Counted from the stretch's first letter, positions 1 through 8,073 are shown. The stretch: 64,000 nt of DNA from Gammaproteobacteria bacterium (GCA_030432755.1 JAUILZ010000006.1:124001-188000), one strand, 5' to 3'. Numbers and translations are program-made. Notes: generated by a model from the sequence alone, not told the origin.

Positions 1-96
1 TTCCGCTACCTGCCGGAGAACAGCCACGTCATCACGGGCGCGGTTGCCGGCGGCGTGGCCGGCATCTTCGGACGGGAGAAGATCGATGAGCATTGA
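1..96 (+). CDS. azlC: AzlC family branched-chain amino acid exporter subunit, C-terminal end (partial)
   Basis: Only the last 31 codons are inside the window. They read as a glycine/alanine-rich membrane helix (ITGAVAGGVAGIF) with a short charged tail, typical of the end of AzlC. AzlC is the large subunit of the AzlCD exporter, which moves branched-chain amino acids or analogues out across the inner membrane. The identification rests mainly on the next gene, an AzlD homologue whose start lies 11 bp inside this one. Such overlap is usual for azlCD, where translation is coupled. The body of the gene lies upstream of the window. Confidence 0.7.
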   Translation, partial: FRYLPENSHVITGAVAGGVAGIFGREKIDEH

Positions 97-400
97 AACC
101 GCGGGTTGGGGCACCCTGGTGCTCGTCCTTGCCATGATGATCGTGACCCTGGCGACCCGCTGGGGCGGTGTCTTCGTCATGTCCCTGGTCCCGGTCGGTC
201 ACAGGGTGAAACGCTTCATCGACGGGATGTCCGGATCCGTGCTGGTGGCGCTGCTGGCGCCCATGGCGGTGGCCGGTGACAACGGCGCCCGGGCCGCCCT
301 GCTGGTTACCGCCGTCTTCATGTTGTTGACGAGGAAACCCCTGCTGGCTATCACCGGCGGCATCCTGGCGGCGGCGCTGGTCCGGCAGTTGCCGGGTTGA
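86..400 (+). CDS. azlD: AzlD family small membrane subunit of the AzlCD exporter
   Basis: 104 residues with about three to four hydrophobic segments and the family pattern of an early TxxxR motif (LATRWGGVF, near residue 30), then a short basic loop (GHRVKRFID) and an LAPMA segment. AzlD is the small partner of AzlC; together they form an inner-membrane exporter first described for branched-chain amino acids and azaleucine. I chose the ATG that overlaps the azlC stop, because the longer frame adds 14 residues unlike AzlD. The length fits the family (100-110 residues). The substrate cannot be told from sequence. Confidence 0.85.
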   Translation: MSIETAGWGTLVLVLAMMIVTLATRWGGVFVMSLVPVGHRVKRFIDGMSGSVLVALLAPMAVAGDNGARAALLVTAVFMLLTRKPLLAITGGILAAALVRQLPG

Positions 401-487
401 CCGAATCCGTTATTCCGGACAACGCAACCTGCCATTCATAGCCCATCGCGACGCATCACGCCGGGATGCCATCGGAACGGCCCGGAT

Positions 488-964
488 TCACGCTTCCCGC
501 GCTTTCTGGTCGCCCACCCGAACCCACCGACCCACCGGGTCCGGCAGGGCGGCAAGAATTTCTTCCAGGTCGTGCTTGACGAGGTTCTTGTGGCATTCCG
601 CGACGACCAGCTTGAGGCTCTGCTGGCCGAGTTCATTGCGCAGGAGGCCGAGAAACCCGGGTGCCGCCACCAGTACCAGTTCGCGGAAGGCGTTCGCTTT
701 CCGGCTCTCCTCGACGTGTTCGGCGATACGGTGCGCGAACCCGCGGGCGAGCTGTTCGCTCATCGTCGTATGCGGCTCCATCGCGTGCCGGCCCGGCCCC
801 ATGCGGTCGTGGCTGCGGCCCGGCGCCGCCGTCAGTTCCTCCCGTTCCGGCCGCCTGGCCTCCGGGCAGGAGAGCGTATCCAGTTCGCGCACCGCCTCGC
901 CCCCGCGGTAGGCGAAAACACGTGCATGGGTCTGGTTGGCGACCACGATCCAGAGTTCGTCCAT
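488..964 (-). CDS. host attachment family protein (Host_attach, AtsE-like)
   Basis: 158 residues, soluble, no signal peptide. The N-terminus (ELWIVVANQTHARVFAY) and the later pattern LVLVAAPGFLGLLR followed by a VKHDLEEI helix match the Host_attach family (PF10116), annotated as required for attachment to host cells. That name comes from a plant-associated bacterium. The fold has since been related to bacterial eRF1-like (baeRF) proteins, so a link to translation or stress is equally possible. The middle (about residues 40-70) is a charged, low-complexity linker, as in homologues. It is divergent from the phosphoribosyltransferase gene, and an FNR-type box lies at about -41.5 from a plausible start site. 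Family call firm, function open. Confidence 0.8.
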   Translation of the reverse strand: MDELWIVVANQTHARVFAYRGGEAVRELDTLSCPEARRPEREELTAAPGRSHDRMGPGRHAMEPHTTMSEQLARGFAHRIAEHVEESRKANAFRELVLVAAPGFLGLLRNELGQQSLKLVVAECHKNLVKHDLEEILAALPDPVGRWVRVGDQKAREA

Positions 965-1036
965 AGTGGCAATGGGCAGTTCCCGGCCCTTCGAGTTGAC
1001 TGGTTACTCATCCTAGCAGCGGGACGGGTGGGCGAG

Positions 1037-1050
1037 TTGACCACGGTCAA
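1037..1050. promoter_or_regulatory. FNR/ANR-type operator, probably for the host-attachment gene
   Basis: The sequence is TTGAC-cacg-GTCAA, a perfect inverted repeat matching 8 of 10 fixed positions of the FNR/ANR consensus TTGAT-N4-ATCAA. Its centre (1043.5) is 41.5 bp upstream of a start site near 1002 on the minus strand. A TAGGAT -10 element (1010-1015, minus strand) sits at the right spacing for that start. This is the layout of a class II FNR-activated promoter, with no need for a -35 box. The spacing is seen in the sequence; oxygen control is inferred. Confidence 0.6.
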
Positions 1051-1096
1051 GTACCGCTTGCGTGGGTCTGCTCCGGACGGGCGGCGCGCGTAGAGA

Positions 1097-1110
1097 TTGA
1101 CCGGGATCAA
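1097..1110. promoter_or_regulatory. FNR/ANR-type operator, probably for the phosphoribosyltransferase-esterase operon
   Basis: The sequence is TTGAC-cggg-ATCAA, matching 9 of 10 fixed positions of the FNR/ANR consensus. A CATACT -10-like hexamer (1132-1137) puts the likely start of transcription at about 1144, about 40.5 bp from the box centre, which is a class II position. The ATG of the next gene is at 1145 and has no Shine-Dalgarno sequence, so the mRNA may be leaderless. The box is 60 bp centre to centre from the other operator. A DNR/Dnr-type nitric oxide regulator could also use such a site. Confidence 0.62.
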
Positions 1111-1144
1111 TATCTGGCGCCCCGCTGGTTCCATACTGTGACTC

Positions 1145-1828
1145 ATGGACCATCGGAACAGGCATGTTCAGCAGTTCGTGGATCGCCGCCACGCCGGCCA
1201 GTTACTGGCCCTGCGCCTGCAGAACTACCGCGAGGTTCCCGGCCTCCTGGTACTGGCGTTGCCCCGGGGCGGCGTGCCGGTCGCGCGGGAGGTGGCGCGG
1301 ACCCTGGGGGCGGAACTCGATATCCTCCTGGTGCGCAAGCTGGGTTGCCCCGGCCACGAGGAGATGGCCATGGGCGCCATCGCCGGCGACGGCAGCCGGG
1401 TGCTGGACGAACGCACCGTGGCGATGATCGGTATCAGCCGCGCGCAGGTCGACGCGGTGGAACGCCGCGAGCGCGCGGAACTCGAACGCCGCGAGCACGC
1501 TTACCGGGGAGACCGACCGGCGCCGGTCGTCGCCGGGCGGACGGTGATCCTGGTCGACGACGGCCTCGCCACCGGCTCCACGATGGAGGTGGCCGTCGCC
1601 ACTCTCAGGCGCCAGGGAGCCCGCCGGATCGTGGTCGCCGTACCCGTCGCGCCCGCGGACGCGAAGGCGGAATTTAGGCGCCTGGCGGACGCCTTCGTCT
1701 GCGTGCTGGCGCCGGTGAACTTCCACGCCGTGGGCTACTGGTACCAGTATTTCGACCAGACCAGCGATGCCGAGGTGCGGCAACTGCTGCGCGATGCCGC
1801 GGAAGCCCGTAGCGAGGACGATGCGTGA
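1145..1828 (+). CDS. type I phosphoribosyltransferase family protein
   Basis: 227 residues of a PRTase fold. The LPRGG loop is at about 39-43, the VRKLG segment (63-67) follows, and the PRPP-binding signature VILVDDGLATGST is at about 134-146. Its two Asp residues and the small-residue turn contact ribose-5-phosphate and pyrophosphate. It belongs to the predicted PRTases of COG1926; the nucleobase or other acceptor is unknown. Its last codons overlap the start of the erythromycin-esterase-family gene by 8 bp, so the two are co-translated. Homologues of the pair occur fused in one protein, for example Mycobacterium tuberculosis Rv2030c (a DosR dormancy-regulon member, from memory). The start has no ribosome binding site; an upstream FNR-type box suggests low-oxygen expression. 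Confidence 0.82.
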   Translation: MDHRNRHVQQFVDRRHAGQLLALRLQNYREVPGLLVLALPRGGVPVAREVARTLGAELDILLVRKLGCPGHEEMAMGAIAGDGSRVLDERTVAMIGISRAQVDAVERRERAELERREHAYRGDRPAPVVAGRTVILVDDGLATGSTMEVAVATLRRQGARRIVVAVPVAPADAKAEFRRLADAFVCVLAPVNFHAVGYWYQYFDQTSDAEVRQLLRDAAEARSEDDA

Positions 1829-3161
1829 CCGTATCCACGCGCCTCTCGACACGGTGCGCGGCATCGCGACGCGCCTCGACGGTAACGACGCCGACTACGA
1901 TCAACTGCTGGAGCTGACCCGCGACCGGCAGCTGGTGCTGCTGGGGGAGGCCAGCCACGGCACCCGCGAGTTCTATCGCATGCGGGCGGAGATCACCCGG
2001 CGGCTCATCACCGAGCAGGGTTTCGAGGCGGTGGCGGTGGAGGCGGACTGGCCCGACGCCTGGCGCGTCAACCTCTGCGCGCTCCACCCGGAGGGCGAGG
2101 AGCCGGAAACCTCGCTCGACGACTTCCAGCGGTTTCTGCGCTGGATGTGGCGCAACGCGGAGGTGCTGCACTTCGTTCACTGGCTGCGCGAGTGGAACGC
2201 CGGCCAGCCCAGGCTGGCGCGCGCTGGCTTCTACGGGCTCGATCTCTACAGCCTGTACCGCTCCGCGGAAGCGGTGATCGAATACCTGGAACCCATCGAC
2301 CCGGAGCAGGCGCAGATCGCCCAACGGCGCTATGCCTGCCTCGATCATGTCGCCGACGCCCAGGCCTACGGTTACCAGGCCACCTTCGGGCTCCGCCCCG
2401 ACTGCCGCGACCAGGTCATCCGCCAGATCGTGTCGCTTCGCCAGCGCGCCCCGCTCTACCTGGCGCATGATGGCGTGGAGGCCGGCGAACGGCAGTTCTA
2501 CGCCGAGCGCAACGCGGCAGTGGTGGGGAACGCCGAACAGTACTACCGCGCCATGTTCAGTTCCCGGGTAAACAGCTGGAACGTGCGCGACGAACACATG
2601 GGTGAGACCCTGCTGGCGCTGTGCGCACACCTGCGGGCGCGCGGCGGCAAGGGGCGCGTGTTGGTCTGGGCCCACAATTCCCACCTTGGCGACGCCCGCG
2701 CCACGGACATGGGGCGCGCCGGCGAACTCAATCTCGGACAACTGGCCCGCCAGTCGCTCGGGCGCGACCGGGTCGCTCTGGTCGGGTTTACCACTTACAC
2801 CGGTCACGTGGCCGCGGCCCCGGACTGGGATGCCGAGGTGGAGCGCTTCGCCGTGCGACCCGCACTGGAAGGCAGCTACGAGGAACTGTTCCGCCGCTCG
2901 CACCTCGACCGCTTCTACCTGCCTCTCGCGGGCGAGGCCGCCGCCACGCTGAACCCGGCGCTGCTGGAACGCGCCATCGGCGTGGTCTACCGCCCGCAAA
3001 GCGAGCGCCACAGCCACTATTTTCACGCCTCGCTGCCGAGCCAGTTCGACGCCGTGTTCCACCTGGACGAGACCGACGCGGTGGAGCCTCTGGACGCGCC
3101 GTCGTCCTGGCCGGAGTCCGCTCCCCGTGAGGCCGACGAGACCTGGCCCTTCGGCGTCTGA
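1821..3161 (+). CDS. erythromycin esterase family protein (Ere-like hydrolase)
   Basis: 446 residues. The active-site segment GEASHGT (42-48) gives Glu43 and His46. Arg55 and Glu74 follow, and VWAHNSHLGD supplies His285 and His288. As I recall, these match the numbering of the catalytic residues of EreB. The family (PF05139, COG2312) hydrolyses macrolide lactone rings in resistant strains, but most chromosomal members have unknown substrates and need not give resistance. I chose the ATG overlapping the phosphoribosyltransferase stop; the longer frame adds 18 unrelated residues. Co-translation with a PRTase argues for a metabolic or stress role, not drug resistance. Confidence 0.85.
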   Translation: MRDRIHAPLDTVRGIATRLDGNDADYDQLLELTRDRQLVLLGEASHGTREFYRMRAEITRRLITEQGFEAVAVEADWPDAWRVNLCALHPEGEEPETSLDDFQRFLRWMWRNAEVLHFVHWLREWNAGQPRLARAGFYGLDLYSLYRSAEAVIEYLEPIDPEQAQIAQRRYACLDHVADAQAYGYQATFGLRPDCRDQVIRQIVSLRQRAPLYLAHDGVEAGERQFYAERNAAVVGNAEQYYRAMFSSRVNSWNVRDEHMGETLLALCAHLRARGGKGRVLVWAHNSHLGDARATDMGRAGELNLGQLARQSLGRDRVALVGFTTYTGHVAAAPDWDAEVERFAVRPALEGSYEELFRRSHLDRFYLPLAGEAAATLNPALLERAIGVVYRPQSERHSHYFHASLPSQFDAVFHLDETDAVEPLDAPSSWPESAPREADETWPFGV

Positions 3162-3234
3162 GCTGGCTTTCGGTGATTCTGCCTTGCCGGTGTCGCGCGG
3201 CGGGCAGCGTCGCCGGATCGATCAAGGCGCCCGG

Positions 3235-4806
3235 TCATTCAGCGGTTTCCGTCGCCGCCAGGGATTCCCGCTCGATGGCCTCGCCGTCGAGGATCACCCA
3301 TTCGATCCGGTTGAATGCGCCTACCTCCTCCAGCGGGTTCGCCTCGAGCACCAGCAGGTTCGCCACCTTGCCCGGCTCCACGGTGCCGTAGCGGTCATCG
3401 AGGCCGAATGCGCGGGCATTGTTGATCGTGGCCGCTTCCAGCAGTGCGCGTAGCGGCACCCCGGTCCGGGCCATGTGCTCGAGTTCCTGGTAGGTGCTGA
3501 GGCCCGGGTGGTTGCCGTGGCCGGGGTTGGCGGGGTGGTCGCTGCCGAGCAGGAGCGGGTGACCCTTTTCGGCGAGATAGCGCAGCGCGCGTTCGCCCTG
3601 GCCGATCGGGCGGCCCAGGAATTCGGCGATGCGCTCGTCGGGAAGCCCCTCGAAGTCCTCGTCGACCAGTTCCTGGCGGAACCACTGGCCTTCCTCCGTG
3701 CGGTACCAGTCGAGCAATGGCGCGGGAGCGACCTTCGCCACCGCCGGTTCGTCAAGCATCCCCGGCTGAAACATCGCCCGGGTTCCGTCCATCACCCGAA
3801 GCGTCGCCTGGAACCCGGTCCCCGAAGCCATCACGCGATCCAGGTGCGCCCGGATCGGGACGGGAACGCCCTCCTGGCCACGGAGTTCGCCCCAGTTCCA
3901 CAGGCCGTGGGAGAGCACGTACACCCCGGCGTCCAGGGCCAGGGACTGCATGTCGAGGGCATTGGCATGGGCGAGCACCGGCATTCCGAGCCTGTGCGCT
4001 GCCTCGACGATACTGGCTATGGTCTCCACGCCTGGCAGCGGCCAGTCGCTGCGCAGGTCCCAGCCGTCCTCGAAGAACAGCTTCACGCAGATTGCGTCGT
4101 CCGCATGCATGCGCTCCACAACAGTCTCGGGAGTGTGTTCGGCCGGGTCGAGACCGTCCGGCAGCGCGCGCCCGCTGCCCGGCTCGTCGACCAGGTAGGG
4201 AAACTGCCTGGCGGGTGACTCTCCAGGCATCAGCAGTAGCGGGTATCCACCCACGATGGGCGCGGGCCCGCAATGGAACAGGTGTGGATGCACCGGGCTC
4301 GCCGCCACGCGCTCGACCACGCGGGGAAGGGGCACCGGATCCAGTACCTGGGTCACGCCGTGGTAGAGCAGGCTGCGCGGAAGCTGGGTCTCGTAGAACC
4401 TGGCGAGGTCAGCGTGGCGCGTCGCGGGACCCATCCCGGCGAACCCGAGACCGGGAATCACCGCGAGGTGGACATGACTGTCCATCAGCCCGGGCACCAG
4501 GAAGCGGCCCGCGCCGTCGAGCACGGGTACCCCGGGGATTGCGTCCATCCGTCCCTGGCGCACCTCGGCGATGCGCCCGTCGCGCACCAGGACGTCCGCA
4601 TCCGCCAGGGGCCCGGCCCGCTCGGCCGAGACCACGGTGACGCTACGGATCAGGAGATCGGCCGCGCCGGCGGAAACGGGCCATCCGATCACCAGGGCGA
4701 GAAGCCACGCCAGGGAAGTGGCTGCGAGTCCTCGCCTGGCACAGGGGGGCGCCTCCCGCGCTGCGACCAGGCGCACGATGTCCGGCACCGCGGACCTCCA
4801 GTCCAC
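3235..4806 (-). CDS. secreted metal-dependent amidohydrolase family protein
   Basis: 523 residues with the full binuclear-zinc set of the amidohydrolase superfamily: HxH in GLMDSHVHLAV (about 108-118), a candidate carbamylated lysine in ICVKLFFEDG, two later histidines (LAHANALD and VLSHGLWNWG) and the terminal Asp in LLGSDHPANPG. The N-terminus has a hydrophobic stretch ending in SAGAA, read as a signal peptide, so the enzyme is likely periplasmic. The start is uncertain: the GTG used here leaves about 30 residues before the hydrophobic core, and in-frame GTG codons a few residues later would give a more normal signal sequence. The imidazolonepropionase-like C-terminus (ATINNARAFGLDDRYGTVEPGKVANLLVL) is complete. 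Substrate unknown; cyclic amides or dipeptides are typical. Confidence 0.8.
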   Translation of the reverse strand: MDWRSAVPDIVRLVAAREAPPCARRGLAATSLAWLLALVIGWPVSAGAADLLIRSVTVVSAERAGPLADADVLVRDGRIAEVRQGRMDAIPGVPVLDGAGRFLVPGLMDSHVHLAVIPGLGFAGMGPATRHADLARFYETQLPRSLLYHGVTQVLDPVPLPRVVERVAASPVHPHLFHCGPAPIVGGYPLLLMPGESPARQFPYLVDEPGSGRALPDGLDPAEHTPETVVERMHADDAICVKLFFEDGWDLRSDWPLPGVETIASIVEAAHRLGMPVLAHANALDMQSLALDAGVYVLSHGLWNWGELRGQEGVPVPIRAHLDRVMASGTGFQATLRVMDGTRAMFQPGMLDEPAVAKVAPAPLLDWYRTEEGQWFRQELVDEDFEGLPDERIAEFLGRPIGQGERALRYLAEKGHPLLLGSDHPANPGHGNHPGLSTYQELEHMARTGVPLRALLEAATINNARAFGLDDRYGTVEPGKVANLLVLEANPLEEVGAFNRIEWVILDGEAIERESLAATETAE

Positions 4807-4824
4807 GACCCGGTTAACGGTAAG

Positions 4825-5019
4825 CTAGGCCGCCTGGCAGGTCATGTCCTTCCCGCAGCACATCGGCGACTTGATTTTGCCGTGCCCGTTGGGGCACTGC
4901 GATATCTGTACGTCCTTACCGTTGTCGAGGGTGATGCTGCCGTTTTCCAGTGGGGCATCGCATTTGCCGCAGGTCGCATTGACGCTCATGCCGCAGACGT
5001 CGCATTCGTAGGTGGCCAT
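4825..5019 (-). CDS. small cysteine-rich zinc-ribbon-like protein
   Basis: 64 residues with eight cysteines: CDVC near the N-terminus, then CGKC, a single Cys in SQCPNGHGK, and CC with a final Cys near the end. The spacing suggests one or two structural metal sites. It is soluble, with no signal peptide. I chose the ATG preceded by a GGGAGA ribosome binding site 6 bp upstream; a longer frame reaches 119 codons but its extra part is not protein-like. It follows the amidohydrolase on the same strand by 18 bp but is transcribed first, so both may share a transcript. I recognise it as a conserved small protein of marine and soil proteobacteria, with no known function. Confidence 0.7.
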   Translation of the reverse strand: MATYECDVCGMSVNATCGKCDAPLENGSITLDNGKDVQISQCPNGHGKIKSPMCCGKDMTCQAA

Positions 5020-5302
5020 GTTGGATCTCCCGTGAGTTGGAACTGGTGTCCGGGGTACTGTAGCAGTCCGGAGAATGGGGTGCCATGCGGGGACCGGAGA
5101 ATCGCCGAAATCAATCGACCGGAGCCCCGGTCGGAAATTGCCCGGGATACGACCACTTTGGCGGACAGGAGCTGGAATTTTCACGACGGCGAGGAAATTA
5201 ATGCTTGCGATACAACAATTTGGTGATCTGCACAGTCGGGTCTATTTCCGGTAAACAACAAAGCGAGTACTCTCCATTTATGATTGTCACGCCAGACTTA
5301 AA

Positions 5303-5767
5303 GTGGATGCCGAATCAAGAATCAATGCCGCATTGGGAAAGATACTCAGAAATTTCAACTTCCTGGAGTTGAATCTCGGGCTTTGTCTCAGGCTTTTGGA
5401 AAACCCCGACAACCCTGTCGAGTCTCATGATTTTCTATACAAAGCGGGATTGCCAAAGATACTGGCAAAACTGAAAGAACATGTTGATAGATGCACGCAT
5501 ATCAAGGATGTCAGTGAGTTTCACGAGTGGGCCGAGCGTGTTGAAGGCGTTCGAAAACTGAGAAACTATTACGTGCATGGCACCTGGGAATACTTGCCGA
5601 GTCGGCGTAACGCGCCTCTAGGTTTTCGAATACCTCCCTGGCGAACGGAAAGAATACTGGGTAACGCCGAAGGAAACATGCGCATTGAAGAGTTGGAAGC
5701 AGACGCCGAACGCATCGAGCAGGCGTTTCATGATTTCACACGTATTCGTAGAAAGCTGCACATATAG
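5303..5767 (+). CDS. hypothetical helical protein with a HEPN-like R-x4-H motif
   Basis: 154 residues, mostly helical and charged. The segment KLRNYYVHGTWEY (about 92-104) contains R-N-Y-Y-V-H, the R-x4-H spacing of HEPN RNases, followed by the HG often seen in that superfamily. HEPN proteins act as toxin nucleases or as subunits of defence and antitoxin systems. No nucleotidyltransferase (MNT) partner gene is adjacent. The start is a GTG without a clear ribosome binding site, and no in-frame ATG exists nearby. Base composition is clearly AT-richer than the flanks, suggesting transfer. The HEPN assignment is inference from one motif; the protein could be an unrelated helical bundle. Confidence 0.55.
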   Translation: MDAESRINAALGKILRNFNFLELNLGLCLRLLENPDNPVESHDFLYKAGLPKILAKLKEHVDRCTHIKDVSEFHEWAERVEGVRKLRNYYVHGTWEYLPSRRNAPLGFRIPPWRTERILGNAEGNMRIEELEADAERIEQAFHDFTRIRRKLHI

Positions 5768-5834
5768 ACTCCCGATACCGTATGGCAGTGGAGTGATTTG
5801 ATGCAGTCAGCCCTCACCATCAGAGGATCAATCC

Positions 5835-6161
5835 ATGACTGATGTAACAATGATAGGACTCGGCGCCATGGGAGGCGCGCTGGCTCGCGCATTCCTCGGC
5901 GCAGGACACGCCGTCACAGTTTGGAATCGTACTGCATCGAAGGCAGACGCGTTTCTCGAACTGGGCGCAATTGGCGCTCTGCAACGTATTCGAAACCAGG
6001 CGAAACTGGCGCGGATCAACAGCGAAGTGCCGGACTTGATATCCAGTTTCTTCCGGCGAGCGATCGCGGCCGGATATGGCAAAGAGGACGTCGCATCGGT
6101 CATCAAGGTGATGCGGTCCGGCAATACTGCCAGGCATAGCAACAGGCAATGTCCAGCGTGA
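5835..6161 (+). pseudogene. NAD(P)-binding oxidoreductase (imine-reductase / hydroxyisobutyrate-dehydrogenase type), internally deleted
   Basis: 108 residues where the family has about 290. The first 45 are an intact Rossmann start (MIGLGAMGGALARAFLGAGH, then VWNRT, the NADP-selective turn). The reading frame then passes straight to what looks like the extreme C-terminus (NSEVPDLISSFFRRAIAAG, KEDVASVIKVMR). The rest of the nucleotide domain and most of the helical dimer domain, about 180-190 residues, are absent. The deletion kept the frame, so a short protein could still be made, but it lacks catalytic residues. The ATG is 10 bp after a GAGG ribosome binding site (AGAGGATC). Most likely a deletion remnant. 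Confidence 0.7.
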
Positions 6162-6206
6162 TCGACAGACGAATATCGACGTCAACAAAGTAAGGAGGAA
6201 GCTGCC

Positions 6207-7283
6207 ATGTGGCCAGATACCAGGATATGCGAGCTGTTCGGCGTGGAACATCCCATCGTCCTGTCCCCCATGGCGGGGTCGGCCGGCCCCGAACTGGCGA
6301 GCGCGGTATGCATGGCGGGCGGCCTCGGGTCGTTGCCGTGCGCCTTCCTGACGCTAGACGAGGTCCGTAATCACGTGACTGCCGTGCGGCAGATCACGAC
6401 GAAACCGCTGAGCCTTAATTTTTTCTGCCACGAGTACCTGGAATACGACGAATCAGAGGAACGAGCCTGGCTGGACCGGTTCTCGCCCTACTGTTCCGAG
6501 CTCGGGGTGGAGCCGACCCTGGGTGGACCGTCATTCAACGACATCCCTTTTGGCGAGGAACACTGCCAACTGGTCGAGGAACTGCGCCCGGCGGTCGCGA
6601 GCTTCCACTTCGGCCTGCCGGACGACAGCCTGCTGCAACGGGTGAAAAAAGCCGGCTGCCGCGTGATCAGCTCCGCCAATACCGTGGACGAGTCGGTCTG
6701 GCTGGAGAGCCGCGGCTGCGACGTGGTCATCGCCCAGGGCACGGAAGCCGGCGGACATCGTGCCATGTTCCTGTCGAAGACGGTTGCCGAGCAGGCTGGC
6801 ACCATGGCACTGGTGCCCCAGGTCGTCGACGCGGTCAAGGTTCCGGTGATCGCGGCGGGTGGGATTGCGGACGGCCGGGGCATCGCGGCGGCCTTCGCGC
6901 TCGGCGCCTCCGGCGTTCAGATGGGTACCGCCTACCTGTTCACCGACGAGTCCTGGGCCAGTGCGATGTACCGTAGCAAGCTGCATTCCGCGCGCGACGA
7001 CGGCACCGTGTTGACCAACGTCTTCTCTGGCAGGCCCGCGCGGGGATTTGCGACCCGCCTGACCCGGGAGCTGGGTCCCATCGCCGGGAAGCCGATGTCC
7101 TTCCCGATGGGGTACGGCGTGATCGGGCAGTTCAAGGCAAAAGCCGAGGCCGCTGGTTCCACCGAGTTTTCCACCTACCTGGCCGGGCAGTCCGCCAGCC
7201 TGGGTCGTGCCGGATCCGCGGCCGAGTTGACCCGGCGCCTGGTGCAGGAGACCCGGGAGCATCTTTCGCGCCTTGCTTTGTGA
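6207..7283 (+). CDS. nitronate monooxygenase family FMN-dependent oxygenase
   Basis: 358 residues of the 2-nitropropane dioxygenase / NMO TIM barrel. Visible marks are the N-terminal PIVLSPMAGSAGPELASAV, the FMN-phosphate region IAAGGIADGRGIAAAFALGA (about 215-235) and the active-site AQGTEAGGHR loop with its His. These enzymes oxidise alkyl nitronates, such as propionate 3-nitronate, to carbonyls and nitrite, protecting succinate dehydrogenase from the toxin. Length and motif order fit class I NMO. A perfect ribosome binding site (TAAGGAGG at 6191-6198) precedes the ATG. It stands alone between an oxidoreductase remnant and a VOC-like gene. Related enoyl-ACP reductase FabK is less likely given the EAGGH motif context, but is not excluded. 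Confidence 0.82.
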   Translation: MWPDTRICELFGVEHPIVLSPMAGSAGPELASAVCMAGGLGSLPCAFLTLDEVRNHVTAVRQITTKPLSLNFFCHEYLEYDESEERAWLDRFSPYCSELGVEPTLGGPSFNDIPFGEEHCQLVEELRPAVASFHFGLPDDSLLQRVKKAGCRVISSANTVDESVWLESRGCDVVIAQGTEAGGHRAMFLSKTVAEQAGTMALVPQVVDAVKVPVIAAGGIADGRGIAAAFALGASGVQMGTAYLFTDESWASAMYRSKLHSARDDGTVLTNVFSGRPARGFATRLTRELGPIAGKPMSFPMGYGVIGQFKAKAEAAGSTEFSTYLAGQSASLGRAGSAAELTRRLVQETREHLSRLAL

Positions 7284-7524
7284 CACTGTAAGGCCCTCGT
7301 CCCCCGATGGGTAGAGCCGAAGGGTTTGTCGTGTAGATCGAGTTCCGGATCCAATCTCTGCGAGATGGCGAGGCGGGATTGCCTTCCGCAATGAAACCCG
7401 GATAAAAATGGAACAAGGAAGACAGTTCAGGAGATTGTCGAATTTCGGTCGCGCCATTCGACTAGTGAACGCAACCGATATCCGCGCTGAAGAGCGAACA
7501 TCCTGACGATAGTGGAGAAACGAC

Positions 7525-8010
7525 ATGACGAACATTGCAAAGAACACGATCTGCATCTGGTACGAGAAAGAAGCCGAGGAAGCCGCGAAGTTTTATGCCG
7601 AAACCTTTCCCGATTCGTCGGTAGACGCAGTTCACCGCGCGCCCGGAGACTATCCCGCGGGACAGGAAGGGGACGTGATCACCGTCCAGTTCACCGTGAT
7701 GGGCGTTGCGTGCCTGGGGCTGAACGGCGGCCCCGGAGTCGAGCACAACATCGCGTTCTCATTCCAGGTCGCGACCGAAGACCAGGCCGAAACCGATCGT
7801 TACTGGAACGCGATCGTGGGCAACGGCGGCCAGGAAAGTGAGTGCGGATGGTGCAAGGACAAGTGGGGCATTTCCTGGCAGATCACGCCGGTCGCCCTGA
7901 CGAAAGCCTACACCAGCAGCGACCAGGCGGCGGCGAAACGGGCATTCAACGCGATGATGACGATGCGGAAGATCGACGTCGCGGCGATCGAGGCGGCGGT
8001 TCGCGGTTGA
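7525..8010 (+). CDS. PhnB/3-dmu-9_3-mt VOC superfamily protein
   Basis: 161 residues with the PhnB-like glyoxalase fold. It opens with ICIWYEKEAEEAAKFYAETF, then a GDVITVQFTVMG strand pair and the WCKDKWGISWQITP motif that marks the 3-demethylubiquinone-9-methyltransferase-like family (PF06983). The KDKWGISWQ segment holds the residues that close the barrel. Despite the Pfam name, no methyl transfer has been shown for these proteins and their role is unknown. A GGAG ribosome binding site precedes the ATG. The 241 bp upstream back to the nitronate monooxygenase gene show no gene or clear element. Confidence 0.8.
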   Translation: MTNIAKNTICIWYEKEAEEAAKFYAETFPDSSVDAVHRAPGDYPAGQEGDVITVQFTVMGVACLGLNGGPGVEHNIAFSFQVATEDQAETDRYWNAIVGNGGQESECGWCKDKWGISWQITPVALTKAYTSSDQAAAKRAFNAMMTMRKIDVAAIEAAVRG

Positions 8011-8073
8011 TGATTGCAACAACCGCAGATAGAGGTAAAACTCCGGTACCAGATACTATCGGAGAAACCATCC

